From: Chryseobacterium sp. MFBS3-17
Lineage (GTDB): Bacteria > Bacteroidota > Bacteroidia > Flavobacteriales > Weeksellaceae
NCBI RefSeq assembly: GCF_020687745.1
Contig: NZ_JAJEWK010000008.1
Span: 124,001-188,000, forward strand
Direction: 5' to 3'
DNA: 64,000 nucleotides
Below the pieces are notes generated by a model that saw nothing but the letters and a program-made list of their open reading frames with translations, made no database searches and was not told the origin of the DNA. The position numbers and the translations under genes were made by a program. The number at the start of each line of letters is the position of its first letter. Position 1 is the first letter of the stretch. Shown here one piece after another: positions 8,528-17,346 of the stretch.

Positions 8528-9545
8528 GAACGACCTGTACCTGAAGGCCCTGAGAGGCGAAACTGTAGAACGTCCACCTGTGTGGATGATGCGCCAGGCC
8601 GGCAGATATTTGCCGGAATTTATAGAACTCCGGAATCAATACGATTTCTTCACCCGCTGTCAGACCCCGGAGCTGGCCTCGGAAATTACCGTACAGCCCA
8701 TCCGCCGTTTCCCCCTGGATGCGGCCATTCTCTTTTCGGATATTCTGGTAGTGCCACAAGCCATGGGCATTGATTTTAAAATGAAGGAGTCTGTAGGACC
8801 GTGGCTGGACAATCCCATCCGTACCATGGAGCAGGTGCAGAATGTAGTGGTTCCCGACGTGAATGATACCCTGGGCTACGTTTTTGAAGCTATAGAGATG
8901 ACACTTGAAAAACTGGATCATGAAATCCCGCTGATCGGATTTGCCGGTTCGCCATGGACCATCCTCTGCTATTGCGTGGAAGGTAAAGGGAGCAAAGCGT
9001 TTGATATCGCTAAAGGATTTTGTTTTACCCAGCCCGAAGCCGCACATTTATTGCTTCAGAAAATTACTGATACCACCATCGCTTATCTGAAGCGTAAAGT
9101 GGAAAAAGGAGTTTCTGCAGTTCAGATTTTCGACAGTTGGGGCGGCATGCTTTCGCCGGAAGATTATCAGGAGTTTTCTTGGAAATACATCCGTCAGATT
9201 GTAGATGCGCTGGCAGAACTGACGCATGTGGTGGTTTTTGGCAAAGGTTGCTGGTTTGCACTGGAAGAAATGACACTGAGTCCGGTGTCTGCCCTGGGTG
9301 TAGACTGGACCCTGTCTCCGGAATATGCCAGAACCCTGACAAATCATAACATTACGCTGCAGGGGAATTTTGATCCTGCCAGACTGCATTCATCACCGGA
9401 AACCATCCGCAGAATGGTGCACGAGATGATTTCACGCTTTGGCAAAGACCGATACATCGTGAATCTGGGCCACGGCATTCTGCCGAATATTCCCGTAGAA
9501 AATGCAGAAGCATTTATCCGCGCAGTAGTGGAGTGGAAGCCTTAG
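8520..9545 (+). CDS. hemE: Uroporphyrinogen decarboxylase
   Basis: A 341-residue enzyme that decarboxylates uroporphyrinogen III to coproporphyrinogen III. It has the signature near the N terminus ([16 protein letters not shown]) and the second signature [12 protein letters not shown]. The start is ATG 8520 ([11 protein letters not shown]) and not the earlier in-frame ATG at 8490, which would reach deep into hemD. It overlaps hemD by 8 bp and ends the operon; a terminator follows at 9567-9591. Confidence 0.96.
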   Translation: MIKNDLYLKALRGETVERPPVWMMRQAGRYLPEFIELRNQYDFFTRCQTPELASEITVQPIRRFPLDAAILFSDILVVPQAMGIDFKMKESVGPWLDNPIRTMEQVQNVVVPDVNDTLGYVFEAIEMTLEKLDHEIPLIGFAGSPWTILCYCVEGKGSKAFDIAKGFCFTQPEAAHLLLQKITDTTIAYLKRKVEKGVSAVQIFDSWGGMLSPEDYQEFSWKYIRQIVDALAELTHVVVFGKGCWFALEEMTLSPVSALGVDWTLSPEYARTLTNHNITLQGNFDPARLHSSPETIRRMVHEMISRFGKDRYIVNLGHGILPNIPVENAEAFIRAVVEWKP

Positions 9546-9566
9546 ATGATTGTTTTAAAAGTAAAG

Positions 9567-9591
9567 CCGCAGCACGGTCTGCGGTTTTTTT
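9567..9591 (+). terminator. Rho-independent terminator of the hem operon
   Basis: The stem CCGCAG/CTGCGG with a 6-base loop is followed by seven T, 21 bp after the hemE stop. Confidence 0.8.
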
Positions 9592-9890
9592 ATGTTCAAA
9601 ATTCAAGAAGCTTCCCAACTGCCGAAGACTTTTTCGATTTCAAAAATAATGAATATATTTACCACTATGCAGACCATTCGCGCTATTGCATCGCGTGGTA
9701 ATAAGAAATTAATTATGGAGTAACAGTATGAGAAACAGAAAACAGATGACGCATATCTAGATTCTGTGCAAGCTGTTTTGGTCTTTTAAGGCAGAAGATT
9801 ACCGGCCACACGAAAGGATTGACTACATGGAAGTTGATTTCGTAAGACACACGGATTAACTCCGCCAATTCCGGGAGCTGAGCTGGCGGC
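9592..9890. other. Intergenic region with possible gene remnant and a REP-like half-site
   Basis: No intact gene is visible. A short frame from about 9751 ends ...AEDYRPHERIDYMEVDFVRHTD and then stops at 9857-9859, with a stop at its upstream end, so it may be a relic. It contains the 17-bp string at 9804-9820 that recurs in the hairpins flanking the transposase at 28.5-29.2 kb. A CCGCCA/TGGCGG stem at 9862-9889 sits just beyond the stop of the minus-strand gene but lacks a T-run on that strand. Confidence 0.4.
9804..9820 (+). repeat. REP-like half-site
   Basis: The string GGCCACACGAAAGGATT is identical to the left arm and loop of the hairpin at 28493-28522 (there on the minus strand). The right arm is missing here. 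Confidence 0.45.
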
Positions 9891-10505
9891 TTACTTTTTC
9901 TTCTCGTACTTCCAGTTGCGGCCTTTTTTTTCAGAAATCCATTCCACCGCCTGGGTCATGCGCTTCTGGCGTGTAACCTCCGTTTTGGCATCGGTAATCC
10001 AGAGAATATATTCTTTCCGGAAAGAGGGTGACGCTGCTGTAAATATAGAATCGGCAGCAGGATTTTCTTTCAGTGCGGCAGCAAAATCTCCGGGCAAATC
10101 CGGCACAGAGGACGGTGCTGCTTTCATATTGGGTTTCACGCCCATATCGGTCAGTTGCATGGCTTCCAGAATGCATTTGGTCAGTTGGGCTTTGGAGGGC
10201 AATTCTTCTGTACGGGTCACTTTCCCGAGGCTGGAAGACGGCGAAGCTTCTACCTTCAGCTTCAGTTCCTGCAAGGTTTTCATTTCGCTGTGCAGCCAGA
10301 AACCCATGCTGCAGTAATTTTTGAAACCCACCAGCGAACAGAGAATTTTGCCGTTGTACATGAAGGTGGGATAACGCCATTTGATGGTTTCTGTAGCTTC
10401 CGGACAGACTTCGTGTACGGTTTCACGGAGGTAGCTCAGCACCGGTCTGGCAAATTCCTGAGCGTTTTCCAGATAATGATCTACTTCTGCACTGTATTTT
10501 TCCAT
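9891..10505 (-). CDS. YdeI/OmpD-associated (DUF1801) family protein
   Basis: A 204-residue protein. The N-terminal part (about 10-110) is a DUF1801/YdhG-like domain with the typical ETIKWRYPTFMYNGKILC. The C-terminal part (about 130-200) matches the YdeI bacteriocin-protection-like domain (LPGDFAAALKENPAA, FRKEYILWITDAK, QKRMTQAVEWI). The biochemical role of the family is not well defined. It is probably transcribed together with the serine hydrolase upstream, whose stop lies 7 bp before this start. Confidence 0.82.
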   Translation of the reverse strand: MEKYSAEVDHYLENAQEFARPVLSYLRETVHEVCPEATETIKWRYPTFMYNGKILCSLVGFKNYCSMGFWLHSEMKTLQELKLKVEASPSSSLGKVTRTEELPSKAQLTKCILEAMQLTDMGVKPNMKAAPSSVPDLPGDFAAALKENPAADSIFTAASPSFRKEYILWITDAKTEVTRQKRMTQAVEWISEKKGRNWKYEKKK

Positions 10506-10512
10506 GATGATT

Positions 10513-11649
10513 TTATTTAAAGATTTGTACGGTTTCGTTCACCATAAACCGGACTTGTTCGGGTCTTCCCCGGTCATTCTTGGGCTGGTTATTATAGCTG
10601 CCGGTTCTTACGATGACCATCTGCTCCTCCGGAATGACAATGATGTTCTGCCCCTGGTTTCCCTGAAAGAAATAATGTTTAATTTCATGGTCATGATTAA
10701 TCCACATGCTAAGACCGTAAATGCCGCCGGATTTTTCTGTAGGTGTAATGATCTGCTGCAGAAAGTCGGCGTTCAGCAGGGTGTCGTCTCCCACTTTGCC
10801 GCCGTCCAGGAACAATTGCCCGAATTTGGCAAAGTCTCTTGAGACTGCGTGGATGCAACAAAAAGTCTTTTCCATTCCCGTATCATCGGTAGTCCATGCG
10901 GCATGACTTTCCATGCCCATCGGAATCCAGAATTTTTCTGAGAGGTAATCTGCCAGCGTCTGGCCCACAGCTTTGCGGATGGCAAATCCCAGGAGCTGGG
11001 TCGCCCCGCTTTGGTATTCGAAACGGGTGCCGGGCTGTACCTTCAGTTTCCTGCTGAAGACGGCTTTGGCCACAGAATTCCCGTAATATGCTCTGGCATT
11101 GGGCTTGAAGGGATTTTTATAATCTTCGTCCCAGTCCAGTCCGGCTTCCATTTCGGCAAGGTGGCGCAGGGTGAGATGTTCGCCGTGTTCTTTTTGGGCA
11201 AATCCGGCGTAAAAATCGGTGAATTTCTGATCAAGGCTTTTTATTTTTCCTTCTTCTATCGCTTTGCCCAACAGCATGGCGGTCACGGTTTTGGCCATGG
11301 AAAAGGAATTGGTAAGGGTGCTTTCGTTGTGCCCGTTCCAGTATTCTTCATGCAGCATTTTACCGTTTTTCACGACCAGGAAAGATGCCGTGCGGGTAGA
11401 CTCCAGATTCTCGCGAAGTGCTGCCGATAGCGGGTGGGTGTTATAGTCTTCATGTTCTTCCCACAATCTTGGTTTTCCTGCTTTTACGGGATTTCCGCTG
11501 AAAAGTTTCAGGTCATCTATAGTCGCACTGCGCTGTCCGCGGAGGTAGGTTTTTTTAATCCCTTTGAAAAGATAAGCATAATCGTATATCAGAATTCCGG
11601 CGATGACAGCTGCGGCAGCACCGCCCAGAATTGCGGGTAATTTTTTCAT
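10513..11649 (-). CDS. Membrane-anchored serine hydrolase (beta-lactamase class C-like)
   Basis: A 378-residue protein. An N-terminal hydrophobic segment (about residues 5-24) anchors or exports it. The catalytic SxxK is S-M-A-K in NSFSMAKTVTAML (about residue 118), the second motif is Y-Q-S in FEYQSGATQ, and a C-terminal HxG-like position is FFQGNQGQ. This is the fold of class C beta-lactamases, D-alanyl esterases and related hydrolases. The substrate cannot be deduced; no evidence points to antibiotic hydrolysis specifically. It is followed immediately by the YdeI-type gene. Confidence 0.82.
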   Translation of the reverse strand: MKKLPAILGGAAAAVIAGILIYDYAYLFKGIKKTYLRGQRSATIDDLKLFSGNPVKAGKPRLWEEHEDYNTHPLSAALRENLESTRTASFLVVKNGKMLHEEYWNGHNESTLTNSFSMAKTVTAMLLGKAIEEGKIKSLDQKFTDFYAGFAQKEHGEHLTLRHLAEMEAGLDWDEDYKNPFKPNARAYYGNSVAKAVFSRKLKVQPGTRFEYQSGATQLLGFAIRKAVGQTLADYLSEKFWIPMGMESHAAWTTDDTGMEKTFCCIHAVSRDFAKFGQLFLDGGKVGDDTLLNADFLQQIITPTEKSGGIYGLSMWINHDHEIKHYFFQGNQGQNIIVIPEEQMVIVRTGSYNNQPKNDRGRPEQVRFMVNETVQIFK

Positions 11650-11680
11650 TGAACGAAGGTTTAAGCAAATTTAAACAAAA

Positions 11681-11711
11681 AAGTCCCGGATTGCTCCGAA
11701 ACTTTTGAGGA
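11681..11711 (-). terminator. Terminator downstream of glyS
   Basis: The minus-strand stem CGGA/TCCG, extended by AAAAGT/ACTTTT across small bulges, is followed by TTTTTT. It lies 20 bp after the glyS stop. Confidence 0.55.
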
Positions 11712-11730
11712 ATACCTGCGGTATTTTATT

Positions 11731-13272
11731 CTATATTTTCGACAGAAGATTTCTGAAATTCGTTTTTTCGTCAATGATTCTGCGCAGGTCAGCCACGGGA
11801 ACGCGTTCCTGTTTCATGGTGTCGCGGTCTCTCAGAGTCACGGTATGGTCTGTCAGGGTATCGTGATCTATGGTGATGCAGAAGGGGGTGCCTATGGCAT
11901 CCTGTCTGCGGTAGCGCTTGCCTATGCTGTCTTTGTCTTCGTAAATCATGTTGAAATCATACTTCAGGTCGTTGAAGATTTTTTCTCCATATTCGCCCAA
12001 ACCGTCTTTTTTCATCAACGGTAAAATGGCGGCTTTCACTGGTGCCAGTGCAGGGGGCAGTGACAACACCGTGCGCTCTGAGCCGTCTTCCAGAACTTCG
12101 TCCTTCAGTGAGTTGGAGAAGATGGCCAGGAACAGACGGTCCAGACCTACCGAAGTTTCCACCACATAGGGAACATAGTTTTCGTTTCGTTCATTGTCAA
12201 AGTACTGAAGTTTTCTGCCGGAATGTTGCTCATGGGCATTCAGGTCAAAATCTGTACGGGAATGGATGCCTTCCAGTTCCTTGAATCCGAACGGGAATCT
12301 GAATTCAATATCGGCAGCAGCATTGGCATAGTGGGCCAGTTTTTCATGATCGTGGAAACGATAGTTTTCTTGTCCCAGCCCCAGTGCAAGGTGCCAGTTC
12401 AGGCGCTTTTGCTTCCATTCTTCGTAAAAGCCCAGTTCGGTGCCCGGTGGTACGAAGAATTGCATTTCCATCTGCTCAAATTCACGCATCCGGAAGATGA
12501 ATTGTCTGGCTACGATCTCATTGCGGAATGCTTTTCCAATCTGAGCGATCCCGAATGGCAGTTTGTGGCGGGAGGTTTTCTGTACATTCAGGAAATTCAC
12601 AAAGATTCCCTGGGCGGTTTCCGGTCTCAGGTACAGGTCAGTGGCATTTTCTGAAGCCGCACCAAGCTTGGTACCGAACATCAGGTTGAACTGACGTACG
12701 TCTGTCCAGTTTTTGGAACCGGTGTCCGGATCTGCAATTTCCAGTTCTTCAATCAGGGATTTAATGTCTGCCAAATCGTTGTTGTCCAGTGATTTTGCCA
12801 TTCTGCCCAGAATGGTTTTCTGTTTTTCCCGGTATTCCAGAACCCGTGGATTGGTGGTTTCAAATTCGTTTTGGTCAAAAGCTTCGCCAAATCTTTTGGC
12901 GGCCTTGTCTATTTCTTTCTGGGCTTTATCTTCCAGTTTGGCGCAATAATCTTCCAGCAGAACATCTGCACGGAAGCGTTTTTTGGAATCTTTATTGTCT
13001 ATGAGCGGATCATTGAATGCATCCACATGGCCGGAAGCTTTCCAGATCGTAGGATGCATAAAAATTGCCGAATCAATGCCCACAATATTATCGTTCAGCT
13101 GCACCATGGCTTTCCACCAGTACTGCTTGATATTGTTTTTGAGTTCCGCTCCGTTTTGTCCGTAATCGTAGATTGCTGAAAGTCCGTCGTATATTTCGCT
13201 GGAAGGAAATATGAAACCATATTCCTTGGCATGCGAAATCAATCTTCTGAAAACATCTTCCTGTTTTGCCAT
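11731..13272 (-). CDS. glyS: Glycine--tRNA ligase
   Basis: A 513-residue class II aminoacyl-tRNA synthetase of the single-chain dimeric type. It has the N-terminal start phrase SHAKEYGFIFPSSEIY, motif 2 region GKAFRNEIVARQFIFRMRE, glycine pocket residues around MEMQFF, motif 3 (VETSVGLDRLFLAIF) and a C-terminal anticodon-binding domain beginning near PPALAPVKAAILPL. It charges tRNA-Gly in the cytoplasm. Length and motifs are complete. It is transcribed alone; a possible -7 element TATTTTTG lies at 13291-13298 on the minus strand. Confidence 0.97.
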   Translation of the reverse strand: MAKQEDVFRRLISHAKEYGFIFPSSEIYDGLSAIYDYGQNGAELKNNIKQYWWKAMVQLNDNIVGIDSAIFMHPTIWKASGHVDAFNDPLIDNKDSKKRFRADVLLEDYCAKLEDKAQKEIDKAAKRFGEAFDQNEFETTNPRVLEYREKQKTILGRMAKSLDNNDLADIKSLIEELEIADPDTGSKNWTDVRQFNLMFGTKLGAASENATDLYLRPETAQGIFVNFLNVQKTSRHKLPFGIAQIGKAFRNEIVARQFIFRMREFEQMEMQFFVPPGTELGFYEEWKQKRLNWHLALGLGQENYRFHDHEKLAHYANAAADIEFRFPFGFKELEGIHSRTDFDLNAHEQHSGRKLQYFDNERNENYVPYVVETSVGLDRLFLAIFSNSLKDEVLEDGSERTVLSLPPALAPVKAAILPLMKKDGLGEYGEKIFNDLKYDFNMIYEDKDSIGKRYRRQDAIGTPFCITIDHDTLTDHTVTLRDRDTMKQERVPVADLRRIIDEKTNFRNLLSKI

Positions 13273-13447
13273 TTTGTATTAGAATTTGTGCAAAAATAGG
13301 AAATTTTAACCTGATTAACTTGTTTTCAGCACTTTTAAAGCGCCAGAGTAAAGCTGTTATTTTGCAGGGTGTGTCACACTTATGAAAAGTGCGTCTGTTT
13401 TAGAAACTTTGACCGGGTTACAGCGGGTTATTTTTTTCTGGTTGCAA

Positions 13448-13478
13448 TTGCCTTTTTCTTCTCTTTTAAGTATCTTTA
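13448..13478 (+). promoter_or_regulatory. Promoter for pyrD
   Basis: A -33 TTG (13448-13450), a 20-bp spacer and the -7 TATCTTTA (13471-13478) closely match the Bacteroidota pattern TTG-N19/20-TAnnTTTG. The predicted leader is about 80 nt. Confidence 0.5.
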
Positions 13479-13565
13479 GGCCGTGATTTTCGGGTTGATA
13501 AATCCTCAGGATTTACCATTGAAAAAACCCATTTATAAAAGAACGCATTTTAAAAATTCCTGCAC

Positions 13566-14591
13566 ATGTACAAATCCTTAATCCGCCCGCTGCTGTTTCA
13601 ATTTGATCCGGAAAAAATCCACTACTTTACGTTCTCTGCGCTAAAGAATTTTGGTGGACTGGCCAGATTGTTTCTCCCGAAACCCATCGCAGACAAAAGG
13701 CTGGAACGTGAGGTTTTTGGTCTGAAGTTTAAAAATCCGGTGGGCCTGGCCGCAGGTTTTGATAAGGATGCCAAAATGTTCAAAGAACTCTCCGGGCTGG
13801 GATTCGGATTTATAGAAATTGGCACGCTTACACCCAAAGCACAAGATGGAAATCCTAAGAAAAGATTATTCCGCTTGCCGGAAGATTCAGCCATCATCAA
13901 CCGGATGGGATTCAATAACGGCGGGGTAGACGCAGCCGTGGAACGACTGAAGAGTAATAAAAATGTCCTCATCGGAGGCAATATTGGTAAAAATAAAGTG
14001 ACACCCAATGAGCAAGCCGTGCAGGATTACCTGATTTGCTTTGATAAACTCTATCCCGTTGTGGATTATTTCGTGGTCAACGTATCCTCGCCCAATACAC
14101 CGAACCTTCGTGCACTTCAGGAAAAAGAACCTTTAACGAAACTTTTAGGTGAGCTGATGCAGAAGAATGCTGAAATGCCATCTGCCAAACCCATACTGCT
14201 GAAAATTGCACCCGATCTTACAGATGATCAGCTGCTGGATATCATTGACATCGTCAGCGAAACAAAGATTGCCGGAGTTATTGCTACCAATACCACGCTC
14301 TCCCGGGACGCACTGGTTTCCGCAAATAAAACCGAAACTGGTGGTCTTTCCGGAAAACCACTCACCAAAAGATCTACAGAAGTCATTCGTTTTTTGTCTG
14401 AAAAGAGCAACAGTGCATTCCCGATTATAGGCGTTGGTGGCATTCACAGTGCCAAGGATGCGCTGGAAAAACTGGATGCCGGTGCGACACTGGTTCAGCT
14501 TTACACTGGATTCATCTACGAGGGACCTCAGCTGATCCATGATATCAACAGTGAACTGCTGAAGCGTGCAGGCAGACTTCCCAGAAGATAG
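13566..14591 (+). CDS. pyrD: Dihydroorotate dehydrogenase (quinone)
   Basis: A 341-residue class 2 enzyme that oxidises dihydroorotate to orotate in pyrimidine synthesis, passing electrons to membrane quinone. The N-terminal helical extension (residues 1-45) typical of class 2 is present. FMN- and substrate-binding phrases include [33 protein letters not shown] (the class 2 catalytic serine region), TNTTLSR and GVGGI. It is a monocistronic gene converging on the DUF445 gene. Confidence 0.97.
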   Translation: MYKSLIRPLLFQFDPEKIHYFTFSALKNFGGLARLFLPKPIADKRLEREVFGLKFKNPVGLAAGFDKDAKMFKELSGLGFGFIEIGTLTPKAQDGNPKKRLFRLPEDSAIINRMGFNNGGVDAAVERLKSNKNVLIGGNIGKNKVTPNEQAVQDYLICFDKLYPVVDYFVVNVSSPNTPNLRALQEKEPLTKLLGELMQKNAEMPSAKPILLKIAPDLTDDQLLDIIDIVSETKIAGVIATNTTLSRDALVSANKTETGGLSGKPLTKRSTEVIRFLSEKSNSAFPIIGVGGIHSAKDALEKLDAGATLVQLYTGFIYEGPQLIHDINSELLKRAGRLPRR

Positions 14592-14598
14592 CAGACGT

Positions 14599-15843
14599 TT
14601 AAATGAAAAAATGGGCAATGGTATAGATTACCAGCCCTACCAGTCCGCCCACCAGAGTTCCGTTTACCCGGATGAACTGTAAATCTTTACCTACTTCCAG
14701 CTCAAGTTTCCGGCTCAGTTCCCGGCCCTGCCAGTTGCCTACCGTAGCGCTGATGAGGTTTCCGAAGTGATGGGTGTTTTTCAGAATATATTTGTAAGCA
14801 GTGACACGAATCCAGTGATCAATTTTATGCTGTAAAGCAGGATCCCGCTGCAGGTTATCAGCAAGTTCTGCCAGATTCCTGCGGATGTAAAGCTTCAGCG
14901 CTGATTCCGGATCTTCGAGTTCAGCAGTCAGTGATTTTTTAATGGATTGCCAGATGTCGCTGGAGTACCGGTGCAGTTTGTCCTCATTCAGGAAATCATT
15001 TTTCAGGCTGCGGAATTCCTGTTCCCATTTCTCCTCCGTCTGGATTTCCCGTGAAAAATCTGCAATTTTACGGCTTATTTCAGCCCGGAGCGAATGATCT
15101 TGATCGGTTTCCACTTCCTCAAAATATCGGGATAATCCGGATGTAATTTTGTCTGCAATCGCATCATCCACAAACTTCGGAATCAGAAAATAGCTTTCAC
15201 TTTTTACACGTTCTTTCACCAGACTTTCGTTTTGCAGTACATAATCTTTAATCTGCCGGGAAAGACCGGTGATGATGCGCTGGTGGTCGTTTTTATGTAA
15301 AATATAGTCAATGCCGTTGCCCACAATTGTATTGATTTTCAGGTCATCCGTCATTTCCGAAGCCTTTTTTTCAATGAATTTCACCACCGCATCATCTTCC
15401 AGTTTTTGTAAAATATCCAGTACAATGTGTGATAATTCCGTGACCAGCATATCCTGATTCCGCTCTTTGGCAAGCCATTCGCCGGTGGCATGGGAAATTT
15501 TGAGTTGCTGAATATAAGGCCGGATGTTCTGTGGTGACAGAAAATTATCCACCACGAAACTGCCCAGATTATCACCAATGCGTTCTTTGCTGTTTTCAAT
15601 AAGATTGGTGTGGGGAATCCGAAGACCCAGCGGATAGTTAAAGAGTGCCGTCACCGCAAACCAGTCGGCCAGAGCACCCACCATCGCAGCTTCTGCAAAG
15701 GCACGAACATAGCCGATCCAGTGGGAGTCATTGGTCTTCTGCAGAATGGTGGTTACCACAAAAATAACCGCCATGGCAACAAAGAGGCCGGTGGCAAACA
15801 TTTTATATTTTCTGAGCTGTGCCTTTTTCGTTTGATCATTCAT
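14599..15843 (-). CDS. DUF445 family membrane protein
   Basis: About 414 residues. The N terminus has two hydrophobic segments with the family phrase EAAMVGALADWFAVTALFN, a long helical middle follows, and a final membrane segment closes the protein (VNGTLVGGLVGLVIYTIAHF). This is the DUF445/YjiN-like architecture; the function is unknown. The open frame starts at 15870, but ATG 15843 (MNDQTKKAQ) gives the sensible N terminus. A -7-like TAAATTTG lies at 15849-15856 on the minus strand, facing the msrB promoter. Confidence 0.87.
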   Translation of the reverse strand: MNDQTKKAQLRKYKMFATGLFVAMAVIFVVTTILQKTNDSHWIGYVRAFAEAAMVGALADWFAVTALFNYPLGLRIPHTNLIENSKERIGDNLGSFVVDNFLSPQNIRPYIQQLKISHATGEWLAKERNQDMLVTELSHIVLDILQKLEDDAVVKFIEKKASEMTDDLKINTIVGNGIDYILHKNDHQRIITGLSRQIKDYVLQNESLVKERVKSESYFLIPKFVDDAIADKITSGLSRYFEEVETDQDHSLRAEISRKIADFSREIQTEEKWEQEFRSLKNDFLNEDKLHRYSSDIWQSIKKSLTAELEDPESALKLYIRRNLAELADNLQRDPALQHKIDHWIRVTAYKYILKNTHHFGNLISATVGNWQGRELSRKLELEVGKDLQFIRVNGTLVGGLVGLVIYTIAHFFI

Positions 15844-15868
15844 TATTTCAAATTTAGTAATTTTGAGC

Positions 15869-16405
15869 ATGAAATTTTTTGTTTCACTATTATTATTCCT
15901 GTTTCTGCTAAGTTGTTCGCAGACTCAGCAACCCGTAAAAACTACTGTTATGCAAGATTCTTCATCAAAAAACAATCCATATTATTCCCGTACCGATACT
16001 GCAAAACTTGCCATTCCTAATGATGAATGGAAAAAAGTACTGTCTCCGGATTTGTACGCCATTGCCCGGGAAGCTGCCACAGAAAGACCTTTCACCGGTA
16101 AATACAATGAGTTTGATGAGCTTGGCGAGTATTACTGTGCGGTCTGTGGCAATCATTTGTTCCGCTCCGATTCCAAATTTGCCTCTACCTGCGGCTGGCC
16201 CAGTTTTTTTGAGGCGGATAAAGATGGTGTGGCCTATCACCGGGATTCTTCTCACGGAATGGAACGGATAGAGGTGGTTTGTAAACGTTGCGACAGCCAT
16301 CTGGGGCATGTGTTTAATGACGGTCCGCCACCCACGGGAATGCGTTATTGTATGAATTCTGTGAGCCTCGAGTTTGTAGGTGATTCCGAAAATATGCCAA
16401 AGTAA
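15869..16405 (+). CDS. msrB: Peptide-methionine (R)-S-oxide reductase, lipoprotein form
   Basis: About 178 residues. The signal peptide ends in a lipobox (FLLSC), so it is probably a lipoprotein acting outside the cytoplasm. The MsrB domain has both zinc CxxC pairs (CAVCGNHLF and CKRCDSHLGH) and the catalytic cysteine in MRYCMNSVSLEF. It repairs methionine-R-sulfoxide in proteins. The frame opens 6 bp earlier; ATG 15869 directly precedes the signal sequence. A -7 TAATTTTG at 15858-15865 implies an extremely short leader. Confidence 0.93.
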   Translation: MKFFVSLLLFLFLLSCSQTQQPVKTTVMQDSSSKNNPYYSRTDTAKLAIPNDEWKKVLSPDLYAIAREAATERPFTGKYNEFDELGEYYCAVCGNHLFRSDSKFASTCGWPSFFEADKDGVAYHRDSSHGMERIEVVCKRCDSHLGHVFNDGPPPTGMRYCMNSVSLEFVGDSENMPK

Positions 16406-16482
16406 CTGGAAATTTTTGCTGTTAATTTTTCTTAAATAGCGTTAAACTTTTCGCATTTAACTGGTTGATTTGTATCGTTTTG

Positions 16483-16490
16483 TAAATTTG
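16483..16490 (+). promoter_or_regulatory. -7 element for the L,D-transpeptidase-like gene
   Basis: TAAATTTG lies 25 bp before ATG 16516 and fits TAnnTTTG; the -33 box is unclear. Confidence 0.4.
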
Positions 16491-16515
16491 CACCGTCAAA
16501 TCTATTTAACATAAT

Positions 16516-17274
16516 ATGAAAAAGTTAACCATCGCACTGGCGGTCACTTTCGTTGTGGCCACCTCCTATATATCTACCAGCGGGCTGAACACAGTAGCCG
16601 AAACATCTGCAGAGGCAGACACCGTTGCTGCACCGGCTAAGGTGCATTTTGCAACCCTGGAAACTCCCGAAGTCAAATCTGTGGCAGAGATGCTGTATGA
16701 CCGGTTGGATTTCAACGGGATGAATGCCTTGTCTTTTGAGGTGCTGGATAATGCACTCACAGGATTTCAGAATCTGAAAAATGCGGGGAAAATTTCAGAA
16801 TCGTCTCATCTGCTTACGGTGTGCGATTTCTCGCTCTCATCAAACCAAAAAAGAATGTGGGTCATTGATACCCAAACCGGTGAAATCCTGTTTAATTCCC
16901 TGGTGGCACACGGAAAAAATACTGGTGAAGAATTTGCCACGAAGTTTTCCAATACTGAAAGTTCTTACCAGAGCAGCATGGGCTTTTATGTGACCGATGT
17001 CACCTACCATGGTGAGAATGGTTATTCCCTGAAACTCCATGGCATGGATCGTGGTTTCAATGACCGGGCATTGTCCCGCGCCATTGTGATGCACGGCGCT
17101 GATTATGTGAGCGAAGAATTTGCCGCTCAGCATAAGCGTATTGGCCGGAGCTGGGGTTGTCCCGCTGTTCCCCGTGCTTTGGCAGAACCCATCATCAATA
17201 CCATTAAAGGTCAAAGTGTGCTGTTCATCTACTATCCGGACCGGAATTATCTGGAAAGTTCGGAGTGGTTGTAG
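16516..17274 (+). CDS. Secreted murein L,D-transpeptidase catalytic-domain protein
   Basis: A 252-residue exported protein (signal peptide about residues 1-20). The catalytic region has MHGADYVSEEF and, after it, GRSWGCPAVPR, whose cysteine is the expected nucleophile. This matches the 'murein L,D-transpeptidase catalytic domain family' common in Bacteroidota and Proteobacteria. It probably cleaves or cross-links peptidoglycan peptides in the periplasm; the exact reaction is not established. It is monocistronic with a strong terminator. Confidence 0.85.
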   Translation: MKKLTIALAVTFVVATSYISTSGLNTVAETSAEADTVAAPAKVHFATLETPEVKSVAEMLYDRLDFNGMNALSFEVLDNALTGFQNLKNAGKISESSHLLTVCDFSLSSNQKRMWVIDTQTGEILFNSLVAHGKNTGEEFATKFSNTESSYQSSMGFYVTDVTYHGENGYSLKLHGMDRGFNDRALSRAIVMHGADYVSEEFAAQHKRIGRSWGCPAVPRALAEPIINTIKGQSVLFIYYPDRNYLESSEWL

Positions 17275-17294
17275 GCATCAGCATCATCAGAAAT

Positions 17295-17333
17295 AAGAAA
17301 AGAGAGCTCAGTAAACCGGGCTCTCTTTTCTTT
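17295..17333. terminator. Bidirectional terminator
   Basis: A perfect 13-bp stem (AAGAAAAGAGAGC / GCTCTCTTTTCTT) with A- and T-rich flanks lies between the convergent transpeptidase and TonB receptor genes and could serve both. Confidence 0.8.
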
Positions 17334-17346
17334 GTATAAAAATTAG

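Noticed and set aside
10513..11649. Antibiotic-hydrolysing class C beta-lactamase
   Set aside because: The SxxK and YxS motifs are common to many serine hydrolases and D-Ala esterases, and the membrane anchor and context give no resistance link.
13273..13565. tRNA or other RNA gene in the glyS-pyrD gap
   Set aside because: No cloverleaf or conserved T-loop was found; the region holds only promoter-like elements.
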